From: Lysobacter changpingensis
GTDB taxonomy: Bacteria > Pseudomonadota > Gammaproteobacteria > Xanthomonadales > Xanthomonadaceae
Assembly (NCBI RefSeq): GCF_017308985.1
Contig: NZ_JADWPE010000003.1
Span: 372,001 to 436,000 of the forward strand
Length of the DNA stretch: 64,000 nucleotides
Reading direction: 5' to 3'
Positions 11,527 through 19,673 of this stretch are shown here, one piece after another (the stretch's first letter is position 1; each line of letters begins with the position of its first letter). A program made the position numbers and the translations under genes. A model generated the notes under the pieces. That model saw nothing but the letters and a program-made list of their open reading frames with translations, had not been told where the DNA came from and ran no database searches.

Positions 11527-13194
11527 ATGCTCGTCCACCTGTCCCTCAAGCAATTCGCCGTCGTCACCGAAGCCGAACTGGCCTTCGGTCCCGGCCTGAC
11601 CGTCATCTCCGGCGAAACCGGCGCGGGCAAGTCGCTGCTGGTCGACGCGCTGGGCCTGATCTCCGGCCTGCGCGCCGACAGCGGCGTGGTGCGCCACGGC
11701 GCCGATCGCGCCGAGCTGGTCGCCGAGTTCGCCCTCGACGACGTTCCGCAAGCCGCCGCCTGGCTGCGCGAGAACGAACTCGACGAGGACGACAGCTGCC
11801 AGATCCGCCGCGTGATCCGCGCCGACGGCGGTTCGCGCGCGTGGGTGAACGGCCGGCCGGTGACGCTGGGCCAGCTCGGCGAACTGGCGGCGCTGCTGGT
11901 GGAAATCCACGGCCAGCACGAACACCAGGCCCTGCTCTCGCGCCCGAGCCAGCTCGCCCTGCTCGACGCCTTCGGCCGCACCGAGGCCGAACGCCGCGCG
12001 GTGGAAGTCGCCGCCGCCCGCTGGAGCGCGCTGCTCGCCGAGCGCGACACGCTGCTCGCGCAGGGCGACGTCTCCGACCGCATCGACTGGCTGGAACACC
12101 AGCACGCCGAACTCGATCGCGAAGACCTCTCGCCGGACGCCATCGACCGCCTGCAGGCCGACCATCGCCGCCATGCGCACGCCGCCGGGCTGATCGCCGC
12201 CTGCGACGGCGCGTTCGCGCAGCTCGGCGGCGACGACGGCCCCTCGCTTTCGCGCACGCTGCAGCACGTGCGTTCGGACCTCGCCCGCGTGGCCGAACAC
12301 GAGCCGCGGCTGGGCGAAGTCGATGCGATGCTCGACGCCGCCACGATCCAGATCGACGAAGCGCTCGCCCTGCTCGACCGCGTGCGCAGCGACCTGGACC
12401 TCGATCCCGCCGCGTTCGACTCGCTCGAACACCGCCTGGGCCGCCTGCACGAACTGGCGCGCAAGCATCGCGTCGCGCCCGAGCAGCTCGCCGCGCAGCG
12501 CGACGCGATCGCCGCCGAACTCGACACCCTGCGCGGCGCCGGCGTGCGCCTGGCGAAGCTGGATGGCGAGATCGACGCCGCCGGCCACGCATGGCGCGAG
12601 GTCGCGCAGGTGCTGAGCGCGCGTCGTCGCGAGGCGGCGGCGCATCTGTCGTCGAGCACGAGCGCGCTGATCGGCGAACTCGGCATGGGCGGAGGCCGGT
12701 TCGATGTCGAACTGGAACCGCTCGACACCGGGCGCCCCGATCCGCAGGGCGCCGAGCGCGTGGAATTCATGGTCGCCGCCAACCCCGGCCAGCCGGCGCG
12801 CCCGCTGCGCAAGGTGGCGTCGGGCGGCGAACTGTCGCGCATCTCGCTGGCGATCGAAGTCGCTGCGCTGGGGCTGGATGCCGTGGCGACGATGGTGTTC
12901 GACGAAGTCGACACCGGCATCGGTGGCGCCGTGGCGGAGATCGTCGGACAGAAGCTGCGCGCCCTGGGCGCCAGCCGGCAGGTCCTCTGCGTGACCCACC
13001 TGCCGCAGGTCGCGGCGCAGGGCCACGCGCACTACCGCGTCAGCAAGGCCAAGAGCGAAGGCGTCACCCAGAGCGCGGTGCAGTTGCTGAAGGCGAAGGA
13101 ACGCGAGGAAGAGCTCGCGCGCATGCTCGGCGGCGTGGAACTCACGCGCGAGGCGCGCGCGGCGGCGAAGCGGTTGCTGGCCGACGTGGGGTGA
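11527..13194 (+). CDS. recN: DNA repair protein RecN
   Basis: A 555-residue SMC-like ATPase acting in double-strand-break repair. Walker A GETGAGKS lies at residues 29-36, a long coiled-coil arm at about 155-370, the ABC signature region VASGGELSRISLA follows, and Walker B is VFDEVDTGIGG. The end LLADVG is typical. It is divergent from hrcA. I saw no obvious LexA operator in the 170-bp gap, including the AGGTAAA dyad found before lexA. Confidence 0.97.
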   Translation: MLVHLSLKQFAVVTEAELAFGPGLTVISGETGAGKSLLVDALGLISGLRADSGVVRHGADRAELVAEFALDDVPQAAAWLRENELDEDDSCQIRRVIRADGGSRAWVNGRPVTLGQLGELAALLVEIHGQHEHQALLSRPSQLALLDAFGRTEAERRAVEVAAARWSALLAERDTLLAQGDVSDRIDWLEHQHAELDREDLSPDAIDRLQADHRRHAHAAGLIAACDGAFAQLGGDDGPSLSRTLQHVRSDLARVAEHEPRLGEVDAMLDAATIQIDEALALLDRVRSDLDLDPAAFDSLEHRLGRLHELARKHRVAPEQLAAQRDAIAAELDTLRGAGVRLAKLDGEIDAAGHAWREVAQVLSARRREAAAHLSSSTSALIGELGMGGGRFDVELEPLDTGRPDPQGAERVEFMVAANPGQPARPLRKVASGGELSRISLAIEVAALGLDAVATMVFDEVDTGIGGAVAEIVGQKLRALGASRQVLCVTHLPQVAAQGHAHYRVSKAKSEGVTQSAVQLLKAKEREEELARMLGGVELTREARAAAKRLLADVG

Positions 13195-13218
13195 GGAGCC
13201 GGGACCCGGGATTCGGAA

Positions 13219-13254
13219 AAACAGAAAGCCCGCCATCCGGCGGGCTTTCTGTTT
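13219..13254. terminator. Bidirectional intrinsic terminator
   Basis: A long stem (ACAGAAAGCCCGC pairing with GCGGGCTTTCTGT), flanked by AAAA and TTT, lies between converging recN and fur. Confidence 0.8.
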
Positions 13255-13311
13255 GGTGCGGGAAGCCCGCGGGAGCCGCTCTTGCGAATCCCCGATGCTG
13301 AATCCCTGCTC

Positions 13312-13713
13312 TTACCGCTTCTTCCGCACATAGAGCACCAGCGAGTGCTCTTCGATCTCGTAGCCGTGCCTGGCCGCGACCTTGCGCTGCAGCTCTTCGA
13401 TCTCCGGGCTCTCGAACTCGATGATCTTGCCGGAGTCGATGTCGACCATATGGTCGTGATGGTGGCCGCGATCGAGTTCGTACACCGACTGCCCGGCCTC
13501 GAAGTTGTGCTTGAGCACCAGCCCCGCCGCCTCGAACTGCGTCAGCACGCGGTACACGGTCGCAAGGCCGATGTCCTCGCCGTGTTCGAGCAGGTGGCGG
13601 TAGATGTCCTCGGCGGTCATGTGCCGGGGCTTGGCCTGCTCCAGCAGTTCCAGGATCCGCAGTCGCGGATGGGTGACCTTGAGTCCGGCCTTGCGGAGGT
13701 CTTGCGATTCCAT
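13312..13713 (-). CDS. fur: Ferric uptake regulator Fur
   Basis: A 133-residue iron-dependent repressor. The N-terminal winged helix (residues 1-80, ATVYRVLTQFEAAGLV) is followed by the metal-binding HHHDHMVDIDSGKIIEF near residue 84. The protein contains no cysteine at all, so the CxxC structural zinc site of E. coli Fur is absent, as in some other Fur proteins. It is divergent from bamE, the usual arrangement in this family. Confidence 0.97.
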   Translation of the reverse strand: MESQDLRKAGLKVTHPRLRILELLEQAKPRHMTAEDIYRHLLEHGEDIGLATVYRVLTQFEAAGLVLKHNFEAGQSVYELDRGHHHDHMVDIDSGKIIEFESPEIEELQRKVAARHGYEIEEHSLVLYVRKKR

Positions 13714-13803
13714 GGTGGTCCCTCAACGAAGCGGCGCGACCGGGGGCGCCGGAACGGCGGATGAACACGGCCGACCGGTAAGCTGGTCCGCCCGACTCCG
13801 CGC

Positions 13804-13831
13804 TTGGTGGATACGCCCTTCAGTGTATCAT
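13804..13831 (+). promoter_or_regulatory. Sigma-70 promoter for bamE
   Basis: TTGGTG (13804-13809), a 16-bp spacer and TATCAT (13826-13831) preceded by TG. It lies 31 bp before the bamE ATG in the fur-bamE divergent gap. Confidence 0.6.
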
Positions 13832-13861
13832 CGCGGCGTTATCCGCCTGTCGCAGACACCG

Positions 13862-14266
13862 ATGCCGAAGCACACGCACAAGCTCCTGCTGGTCCTCTCC
13901 ATTGCCTTGGTCACCAGCGGCTGCGGCATCCTCTACAAGCAGCCGATCTACCAGGGCAACCTGCTGGAAAAGGCCAACATCGACCAGTTGCAGACCGGCA
14001 TGAGCAAGCAGCAGGTCACGCTGCTGCTCGGCACGCCGTCGGTGGAGGATCCGTTCCACCACGACCGTTGGGACTACACCGCCACGCAGCGCACCAACCG
14101 TCGCGGCACCACCGAGAAGAAGAACCTCACGCTGTGGTTCGAGAACGACAGCCTGGTGAAGTGGGAAGGCGACTACTTCCCCGAACAGGACGAACAGCTG
14201 GCCCGCCAGACGGTCAAGCAGTTCGGCCGCAACCTGCCGAAGGAAAAGGGCAAGAAGGGTCGCTGA
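13862..14266 (+). CDS. bamE: Outer-membrane assembly lipoprotein BamE (OmlA/SmpA)
   Basis: A 134-residue lipoprotein of the BAM complex that folds outer-membrane proteins. A signal peptide with lipobox LVTSGC (Cys21) is followed by the conserved YKQPIYQGN and MSKQQVTLLLGTPSV, then DRWDY and a basic C-terminus. In Xanthomonas the equivalent is called OmlA and neighbours fur, as here. Confidence 0.95.
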   Translation: MPKHTHKLLLVLSIALVTSGCGILYKQPIYQGNLLEKANIDQLQTGMSKQQVTLLLGTPSVEDPFHHDRWDYTATQRTNRRGTTEKKNLTLWFENDSLVKWEGDYFPEQDEQLARQTVKQFGRNLPKEKGKKGR

Positions 14267-14306
14267 TCCTACGCGAACGCCCCGCTCCGCGAACGGAAGC
14301 ACGAAC

Positions 14307-14336
14307 GAAAACCCCGGCTCACGGCCGGGGTTTTGT
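14307..14336. terminator. Terminator shared by bamE and rnfH
   Basis: AAAACCCCGGC - loop - GCCGGGGTTTT, with T-rich sequence after it, lies between converging genes. The rnfH stop codon falls in the loop, so the last rnfH codons encode one arm of the stem. Confidence 0.8.
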
Positions 14337-14591
14337 TTTGGTCGATTCGGCTCGTCGCCGGCGGGCGTCCTTCGGGTCGGCCACCAGCGGGCGCAGCAGT
14401 TCCAGGCGATCGCCCTCGCGCAGTTCGGTCTCCCGCGTGGCGCGCACGCCGAACACGGCGTAGCCGACGGTTTCGGGCTCGTCCCGCCATCCCGCCGCCG
14501 ACAGCGCATCGGCCACGGTCGCGCCCGCGGGCAGTTCCAGCCAGACCGAGTCGAAGCGCCGCGGCCAGGCGCGGACGACCTCGATCCTCAC
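14319..14591 (-). CDS. rnfH: RnfH family protein (RatB)
   Basis: A 90-residue ubiquitin-like-fold protein of uncertain function (RnfH/RatB). The family pattern is visible in VEVVRAWP-like start, [51 protein letters not shown] chose the GTG at 14591, which overlaps the ratA stop (GTGA), giving the usual length and translational coupling. Confidence 0.9.
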   Translation of the reverse strand: MRIEVVRAWPRRFDSVWLELPAGATVADALSAAGWRDEPETVGYAVFGVRATRETELREGDRLELLRPLVADPKDARRRRAESTKTKPRP

Positions 14592-15037
14592 GCCTCGTCT
14601 CCGCGATCGGCCACCCGCACGAAGTCGTCGACCATGCGGTCGGCCAGGCTCTGGAAGCCCACCGCCATCGCCGGGCCCAGCAGCTTCACCTTCGGCTCGA
14701 ACTCCAGCGTGAGCGTCACCTTGCAGGCCGACTCGTCCAGCGCGTGGAATTCCCAGCGCCCGCCCAGGCTCTGGAATGGCCCGTCGACCAGCTTCAGGTC
14801 GATGTGGTGCGGCGCGCGGGTGGTGTTCTGCGTGACGAACCAGGTGCGCAGCGCGCCGAAACCGATGTCCAGCCGCGCCACCATGCGCCCGGTGCCGTCC
14901 TCCTGGCTGCCCTCCTCCAGCACCGTGGAGGCCTCGCACCAGCTGAAGCGGCGCGAATAGGCGGCCACGTCGTTCACCAGCGCGTACATGCGCGCGGCGG
15001 AGTGTTCGACGAGGGCGGAACGGCGGATGGTCTGCAT
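14588..15037 (-). CDS. ratA: START/coenzyme-Q-binding-like protein RatA
   Basis: A 149-residue START-domain protein. Members are described as ribosome-association toxin RatA in E. coli and as coenzyme-Q-binding COQ10-like elsewhere. The start [20 protein letters not shown], the motif [11 protein letters not shown] and the C-terminal [19 protein letters not shown] match. It is divergent from smpB and overlaps rnfH, the conserved smpB / ratA-rnfH arrangement. Confidence 0.95.
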   Translation of the reverse strand: MQTIRRSALVEHSAARMYALVNDVAAYSRRFSWCEASTVLEEGSQEDGTGRMVARLDIGFGALRTWFVTQNTTRAPHHIDLKLVDGPFQSLGGRWEFHALDESACKVTLTLEFEPKVKLLGPAMAVGFQSLADRMVDDFVRVADRGDEA

Positions 15038-15100
15038 GCGGCGGCGGTTCCCGAAGCGCTGGTGTCGCGCGCGGGCCCCGCTTTCGGGGACAATGGCGCG

Positions 15101-15613
15101 ATGTCCAAGAATTCCAACAAGAAGACCGGCAAGGATAAGGGAAAGGGCGCCGGCGGCGGGACCATCGCGCTGAACAAGCGCGCCCGCCACGAGTACCACC
15201 TCGAAGAGAAGTTCGAGGCCGGCCTGTCCCTGCAGGGCTGGGAGCTGAAGGCGATCCGTGCCGGCCGCGCCAACATCGGCGACGCCTACGCGGTGGTCCT
15301 GCGCAACGAGATCTTCCTGATCGGCTCGCAGATCACGCCGTTGATCTCGGCCTCGACCCACGTGGTCGCCGACGACCGTCGCTCGCGCAAACTGTTGCTG
15401 CATCGCGCGGAGATCGACACCCTCATCGGCCGCGTGCAGCGCGACGGCTACACCATCGTGCCGACCGCGCTGTACTGGAAGGGCAACAAGGTCAAGGCCG
15501 AAGTCGCGCTCGCCAAGGGCAAGCAGGCGCACGACAAGCGCGAAGCGAGCAAGGAGCGCGACTGGCAACGCGAGAAGCAGCGGGTGATGCGGCGCCATAA
15601 TAAAGACGCGTGA
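15101..15613 (+). CDS. smpB: SsrA-binding protein SmpB
   Basis: A 170-residue tmRNA partner that carries ssrA RNA into stalled ribosomes. After a Lys/Gly-rich N-terminus come [58 protein letters not shown] and a basic tail. The tmRNA it binds is 3.3 kb downstream. The ATG at 15101 lies 63 bp from the divergent ratA. Confidence 0.97.
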   Translation: MSKNSNKKTGKDKGKGAGGGTIALNKRARHEYHLEEKFEAGLSLQGWELKAIRAGRANIGDAYAVVLRNEIFLIGSQITPLISASTHVVADDRRSRKLLLHRAEIDTLIGRVQRDGYTIVPTALYWKGNKVKAEVALAKGKQAHDKREASKERDWQREKQRVMRRHNKDA

Positions 15614-15686
15614 GGAACGAGCGGAGAGGAACGAGAAACTAGAGTGAGCGTTCAACTCGTTTCTCACTCCTCTTGACTCGTTCCTC
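15612..15686. repeat. Long imperfect inverted repeat between smpB and kinase gene
   Basis: The left arm starts GAGGAACGAG and ends GAACGAGAAAC (15612-15639). The right arm starts GTTTCTCACTCCTC and ends CTCGTTCCTC (15659-15686). It folds into a long hairpin between converging genes. The word TTCTCACTCCTC recurs at 29204-29215. Confidence 0.7.
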
Positions 15687-15689
15687 GTC

Positions 15690-17891
15690 TTACTCGCCCA
15701 GCTTCTCGCGCGGCAGCGTGAACCAGAACGTCGCGCCCTTCCCCACTTCGCCTTCCGCGCGGATGCTGCCGCCGTGGCGTTCGACGATGCGCTTGACCGA
15801 CGCCAGGCCGATGCCGTGGCCGGCGAAATCCTCGTTGTGGTGCAGGCGCTGGAACGGGCGGAACAGCTTGTCGACATAGGTCTGCGAGAAACCCGCGCCG
15901 TTGTCGCGAACGAAGTACTCCAGCCCCTGCTCCGTCGGCACCGCGCCGAATTCGATGCGCGCGTCGAGCCGGTCGCGGGTGAATTTCCACGCATTGCCCA
16001 GCAGGTTGCCGAGCAGGTTGCGCAGCAGCGGCGCATCGCCGATCACGAACAGGTCGGGCTGGATGTCCACCTCGACCTGCCGCCGGTGGTCGCCCACGCG
16101 CAACTCCTCGATCACCTCGCCGGCGAGCCGGCTCAGGTCCACGCGTTCCAGGCGCAGCTCGCCGCGGCTCACGCGCGACATCTTGAGCAGCGCGTCGATC
16201 AGCTCGCCCATGCGCGCCGCCGCGCGGCGCACGCGCGCCAGGTACGCACGGCCGTTCTCGTCCATGCCGGCGCAATGGCGCTCGATCAGGATGCGGCTGA
16301 AGCCGTCGATCGCCCGCAACGGCGCGCGCAGATCGTGTGAGACAGAGTATGCGAAGGCCTCCAACTCCTGGTTGGCCTGGCTCAATTCGCGGGTGCGCAG
16401 GGCCACCCTCGCCTCGAGCGTCCGGTTGAGCGCATGCACGCGCGCCTCGGCCCGCAGGCGCTCGGTGACGTCCTCCACCTGCACCAGTCCGGCGATGTCC
16501 TGACCGACGTTTCCCGGCACCGGCGCGTAGGTCAGCTGCGCCTGTCGCGGCTCGCCCCCTTCGCGATGCAGGCGGCGCGTCGCGCGATGCACGCCCTGCG
16601 CGTCCGTGGTGCCGTGGCCGTAGGCGATCATTTCCGGCTCGTCGCTTTCGAACAGCGCGTCGAAACGCCGGCCGACCAGCGCCTCGGGCGTCAGTCCGAC
16701 GATGTTCCCCAGCGCGGGATTGGCCTCGACGATGTGGCCCTCGCTGTCCAGCAGCGCCTTGCCGATCGCGGAATAGCGCATCGCGCTGCGGAAACGCGCC
16801 TCGCTGCGGCGGAAGTCCTCGGTCATGCGTACCGCGATGCGATACGCCTGCGCCTCGGTACGCGCCAGCATCCACGCCACCGCGTACAGCAGCAGCGACG
16901 AGAACAGCCCCAGCGCGAGCAGGTTGCGCAGCCCCAGCAGGCGCGGCGCAGCCTGCGCCAGCGGCGGCGATTCGAAATCCACCCGCCAGTGACGGCCGTA
17001 CAGTTCGAACGTGCTGCTGTGGCGGAACGCCGGCGGCGGCCGGTCGTTCGGCGCGTAGGTCGCGTACAGCAGGCGCTCGCCGGCCGACACGTCGTACACG
17101 CGAAACTGGTTATCGTTGCGCAGCGGGCCCAGCGCGTTGCGCACGAAGCCTTCCATCCGCACCGGCACGTACACCCAGCCCTGCATTTCGGCGCGCCGGT
17201 TGGCGAGCGTCGCCGGCCGCGCCCCGCCGCGATAGACCGGCAGGTACAGCAGCAGCCCGGTGCTGCGCAACGAGCCGTCCTGGATCAGGTGCACCGGCCC
17301 GGACAGCGTGGCGTTGCCGGTTTCCATCGCCTTGGTCATCGCGGCGTGGCGCACCGGCTCGGAATACATGTCGAAGCCGATCGCGCCGACGTTCGCCGGC
17401 GTCTTCGGTTCCAGGTAGAGGATCGGCCCATAGTCGCGCCGTTGCCCGCGCGGCCAGATCTGCAGCAGCCCGTGGCCGGCCTCGCGCCATTCCAGCTGCA
17501 GGTCGGTCAGGCGCGTGGCCGGCACGAACTCGCCGAACCCCAGTCCGACCATGCCCGGGAAGCGCCGCTGCAGGTCCATGCCGTCGACGTACGCCTGCCA
17601 CTGCATCGGCGACGGTCGCGGTCGCGTCACCGACGCGAACATCGACACGCCGCCGCGCGCGACCAGCTCGTACTTCGTCATGCCCTGGCGCAGCAGTTCG
17701 GTGACTTCGGCGGTCTTGCTGATGAACTCGGCTTCGGCCGCGCGCAACTCGCGTTCGCGCGCCGCATGCCACGCCGTGAACACCAGCAGCAGCGAGCCCA
17801 CCAGCACGATCAACGCCAGCAGGTAGCCGCGGCGTGGCGCCAGCTCGGACAGGTCGGGCGTGCGGTCTTCGCGAACGGCCACGGGGCTCAT
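15690..17891 (-). CDS. CHASE-PAS hybrid-type membrane sensor histidine kinase
   Basis: A 733-residue membrane sensor kinase. A TM helix (about 25-45), a periplasmic CHASE ligand domain (about 75-290, with RFPGMVGLGFGEFVP and IGFDMYSEPVRHAAM), a second TM helix (about 325-345), a PAS domain and a coiled coil follow in order. The HisKA H-box is FAYSVSHDLRAPLRAIDGF near residue 515. The ATPase domain has LLGNLLGNAWKFTRD, VRDNGAGFSQTYVDKLF and GHGIGLASVKRIVERHGG. There is no receiver domain. Its start overlaps the stop of the small regulator upstream (ATGA), so they are probably co-expressed. The ligand is unknown. Confidence 0.93.
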   Translation of the reverse strand: MSPVAVREDRTPDLSELAPRRGYLLALIVLVGSLLLVFTAWHAARERELRAAEAEFISKTAEVTELLRQGMTKYELVARGGVSMFASVTRPRPSPMQWQAYVDGMDLQRRFPGMVGLGFGEFVPATRLTDLQLEWREAGHGLLQIWPRGQRRDYGPILYLEPKTPANVGAIGFDMYSEPVRHAAMTKAMETGNATLSGPVHLIQDGSLRSTGLLLYLPVYRGGARPATLANRRAEMQGWVYVPVRMEGFVRNALGPLRNDNQFRVYDVSAGERLLYATYAPNDRPPPAFRHSSTFELYGRHWRVDFESPPLAQAAPRLLGLRNLLALGLFSSLLLYAVAWMLARTEAQAYRIAVRMTEDFRRSEARFRSAMRYSAIGKALLDSEGHIVEANPALGNIVGLTPEALVGRRFDALFESDEPEMIAYGHGTTDAQGVHRATRRLHREGGEPRQAQLTYAPVPGNVGQDIAGLVQVEDVTERLRAEARVHALNRTLEARVALRTRELSQANQELEAFAYSVSHDLRAPLRAIDGFSRILIERHCAGMDENGRAYLARVRRAAARMGELIDALLKMSRVSRGELRLERVDLSRLAGEVIEELRVGDHRRQVEVDIQPDLFVIGDAPLLRNLLGNLLGNAWKFTRDRLDARIEFGAVPTEQGLEYFVRDNGAGFSQTYVDKLFRPFQRLHHNEDFAGHGIGLASVKRIVERHGGSIRAEGEVGKGATFWFTLPREKLGE

Positions 17892-18220
17892 CCCCCAAGC
17901 ATACAGGGGCGAGACTTTGTCGCGTTCAGCCTGACGGCACGGAGCAAACCGTGTGGGCGATCACATGCACGGTCAGGTCCGCGGGCCCCGTGGCGAACGC
18001 CGCACACCGAGAGCGCCAGCAGCTCGATAGCATCGACACGGAAACTGCATGCGCGCGCCATGATCAACGCACGTTTTCGCGTGGTGACGTAACCGCGCTT
18101 GCGCATGCGCCGAAGCATTTCGGTGCTGATGCCGGCTGCCTGCGCAGCCGCGCCACAGGATGGGAAACATTCTACGTATCGCTCGACCGGATTGGCCGCG
18201 ACGTCCATTTCGTTAGTCAT
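17888..18220 (-). CDS. Small Cro-like helix-turn-helix regulator
   Basis: A 110-residue protein with a recognisable YdaS/Cro-like helix-turn-helix (RYVECFPSCGAAAQAAGIST, EMLRRMRKRGYVTTRKRALI) at about residues 13-52. The C-terminal half is Arg/Cys-rich. Starts at 18220 (MTNEM) or 18208 (MDVAAN) are both possible; neither has a strong ribosome site. The stop overlaps the kinase start as ATGA, supporting the reading frame to its end and suggesting a two-gene operon. It faces an XRE-type regulator gene across a gap with two dyads. The role is unknown. Confidence 0.65.
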   Translation of the reverse strand: MTNEMDVAANPVERYVECFPSCGAAAQAAGISTEMLRRMRKRGYVTTRKRALIMARACSFRVDAIELLALSVCGVRHGARGPDRACDRPHGLLRAVRLNATKSRPCMLGG

Positions 18221-18289
18221 GCGGCATTGGATACCACCGCCAGTTGGCACATTCAACAACCCATAAATGCGCGCTTTTCTTGCAGGCCG

Positions 18290-18306
18290 CGCAACAATAA
18301 GTTGCG
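18290..18306. promoter_or_regulatory. Operator-like dyad, CGCAAC-N5-GTTGCG
   Basis: Perfect 6-bp arms, CGCAAC (18290-18295) and GTTGCG (18301-18306), with AATAA between them. It lies in the divergent gap between two helix-turn-helix regulator genes. Confidence 0.5.
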
Positions 18307-18309
18307 ACG

Positions 18310-18330
18310 ACGCACACTCCTGATGTGCGT
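18310..18330. promoter_or_regulatory. Operator-like dyad, ACGCACA-N7-TGTGCGT
   Basis: Perfect 7-bp arms, ACGCACA (18310-18316) and TGTGCGT (18324-18330), 32 bp before the XRE gene and 3 bp after the first dyad. Confidence 0.5.
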
Positions 18331-18361
18331 GTCGGAACTCTCCTGTTTCGAGCGTAGGGAA

Positions 18362-18730
18362 ATGCCTAAAGCACCGCACAAGGAATTCGCCAAACGCCTG
18401 CACGAGGTCTGGGATTACGCCGGCATCGCGCAGGGTCGGGGCCGCACCGCCGCGGTCGCCGAGTACTACGAAGTCAGTCGCGAATCGGCCCGCAAATGGT
18501 CGCTGGGGCTGTCGATCCCCGCCAACGAACGCCTGCGCGCGATGGCGGTGCAGCTGGGGCTCAGCTACGAATGGATCTCCACCGGCCGCGGCACGATGGA
18601 GGGCAAGAACCTCGTGCGCGAGCAGCCCAGCAAGTACGACAACCCCGAAGAACTGCGCCTGGTCGGCCTGGTCCGCAAGCTGCCGCGCAAGAAGCAGCGG
18701 GCGCTGATCCAGCTGCTCGAGGACACCTGA
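18362..18730 (+). CDS. CI-like XRE-family regulator
   Basis: A 122-residue protein. The N-terminal helix-turn-helix (RTAAVAEYYEVSRESARKWS) resembles CI-type phage and host regulators, with LGLSYEWISTGRGTMEGK after it and a short helical C-terminus (KLPRKKQRALIQLLEDT). No LexA-like peptidase domain is present. The ATG at 18362 has a cramped AGGG site, and an in-frame ATG at 18324 would add 13 residues. It is divergent from the Cro-like gene and 150 bp before ssrA. The layout recalls a phage immunity region, but no other phage gene adjoins it. Confidence 0.75.
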   Translation: MPKAPHKEFAKRLHEVWDYAGIAQGRGRTAAVAEYYEVSRESARKWSLGLSIPANERLRAMAVQLGLSYEWISTGRGTMEGKNLVREQPSKYDNPEELRLVGLVRKLPRKKQRALIQLLEDT

Positions 18731-18825
18731 GCGGCGGCACCGTCGCAGCGGGCGTCCGGAACGTCGGGAAACGCCGGAACGCGCCTCCCCGCTTGAACGT
18801 GCGCAAACGCGCGTCAGCGCGGCCC

Positions 18826-18853
18826 TTGTGGTCGCGACCGTCGCCCCTATACT
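18826..18853 (+). promoter_or_regulatory. Sigma-70 promoter for ssrA
   Basis: TTGTGG (18826-18831), a 16-bp spacer and TATACT (18848-18853). The predicted start is some 25 nt before the mature tmRNA 5' end. Confidence 0.7.
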
Positions 18854-18878
18854 GGTCGGGTCAGCGCGAGCTGTCCCC

Positions 18879-19232
18879 GGGGGTGCACTGGCTTCGACGG
18901 GGGTTGCGAAATCGCTTGGCGCATGCCGAGGGGGTAGCTTTCCTCGTAAATCCAGCTGCGAACTCATAGTTGCCAACGACGACAACTACGCTCTGGCCGC
19001 TTAAGGCCTAAGCCCCGAAACTGCTTGTGTCCGTGCTCGCAGCGTAGGGTCACTATCACGGAATCGCCGGAGGCCGTTGCCTGTCAGCCCCCGGTCAACC
19101 CAAAACAGGCTGGCCTTCGGATGCGCTTTGCGCGCCGTGCTGTCCGGGGGCGAGATCCAACGGAGCGCTAAGCATGTAGTGCCGGGGATGGAGTGCCTTC
19201 GGACGGGGGTTCAATTCCCCCCACCTCCACCA
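18879..19232 (+). ncRNA. ssrA: Transfer-messenger RNA
   Basis: A 354-nt tmRNA that rescues stalled ribosomes together with SmpB. The 5' GGGGGTG pairs with the 3' CACCTCC (19222-19228), giving a tRNA-like acceptor stem followed by genome-encoded ACCA. The 5' GCACTGGCTTCGACGG and the 3' T-arm GGGGGTTCAATTCCCCC are diagnostic. The internal reading frame specifies a degradation tag. Several pseudoknot-type pairings are expected between tag and T-arm but were not folded. Confidence 0.97.
18972..19004 (+). other. tmRNA proteolysis-tag reading frame
   Basis: The resume codon is GCC at 18972. The frame encodes ANDDNYALAA followed by TAA. With the non-templated alanine, the tag would end in the ALAA signal read by ClpXP/ClpAP. 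The frame is preceded by the expected TAGTT-type sequence. Confidence 0.92.
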
Positions 19233-19240
19233 TTACCTTG

Positions 19241-19267
19241 AAAGGCCCGCTTCGGCGGGCCTTTTTG
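19241..19267 (+). terminator. Intrinsic terminator of ssrA
   Basis: AAGGCCCGC-TTCG-GCGGGCCTT followed by TTT, 8 bp after the tmRNA 3' end. Confidence 0.9.
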
Positions 19268-19378
19268 TTTCCGGCTGGCGGGCTCCCATCCTTTCGGCGG
19301 CAACCACGCATCTTTCGGACTCGTCTGATAGGCCCGCAAACGCCGGTTGCGGATTCTGGGTTCCACTTCGCCTCCGGT

Positions 19379-19660
19379 ATGCCCATGCGCCAGGCCTGTC
19401 GACTCACCGGCACCGAGCTGACCCAGACCGAACGTTTCGCGCTGCTCGCGCTGCGGAACCGGACGCAGTTGTTCCGCTGGGAACGTGCGCTGATGGAAAC
19501 GCCGACGATGCAGCGGCTGGCCATGCAGGGACTGGCGGTGTTCGAGAACGAGCGCTGGGAGCCGACGCAGAAAGGCATCGAGCTGATCGCACGCCTGACC
19601 GGCTACGACCTCAGTTCCATCGCGATGCCCGAGTCCGCGCAGGAAACCATGCCGGCGTGA
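19379..19660 (+). CDS. Hypothetical protein, 93 residues
   Basis: A small soluble protein with helical stretches (TQTERFALLALRNRTQLFRW, ETPTMQRLAMQGLAVFENER) and a C-terminal IELIARLTGYDL. The 'LAMQGLAVFENERWEPTQKG' stretch looks like a winged-helix wing, but I do not recognise a family. ATGs at 19379 and 19385 are both possible starts. It lies 110 bp after the ssrA terminator and converges with the topoisomerase gene. Confidence 0.6.
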   Translation: MPMRQACRLTGTELTQTERFALLALRNRTQLFRWERALMETPTMQRLAMQGLAVFENERWEPTQKGIELIARLTGYDLSSIAMPESAQETMPA

Positions 19661-19673
19661 ACGCCTGCCGCTG

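Noticed and set aside
10303-13236. A minus-strand frame of 977 codons reaching far beyond hrcA
   Set aside because: Only the last 350 codons match HrcA. The rest is antisense to recN and has no start-linked protein character.
13312-13713. Zur or PerR instead of Fur
   Set aside because: The HHHDH cluster and the fur-omlA(bamE) neighbourhood favour Fur.
18879-19232. ssrA 3' end as a phage attachment site
   Set aside because: I found no second copy of the 3' sequence and no integrase or phage structural gene on the 3' side.
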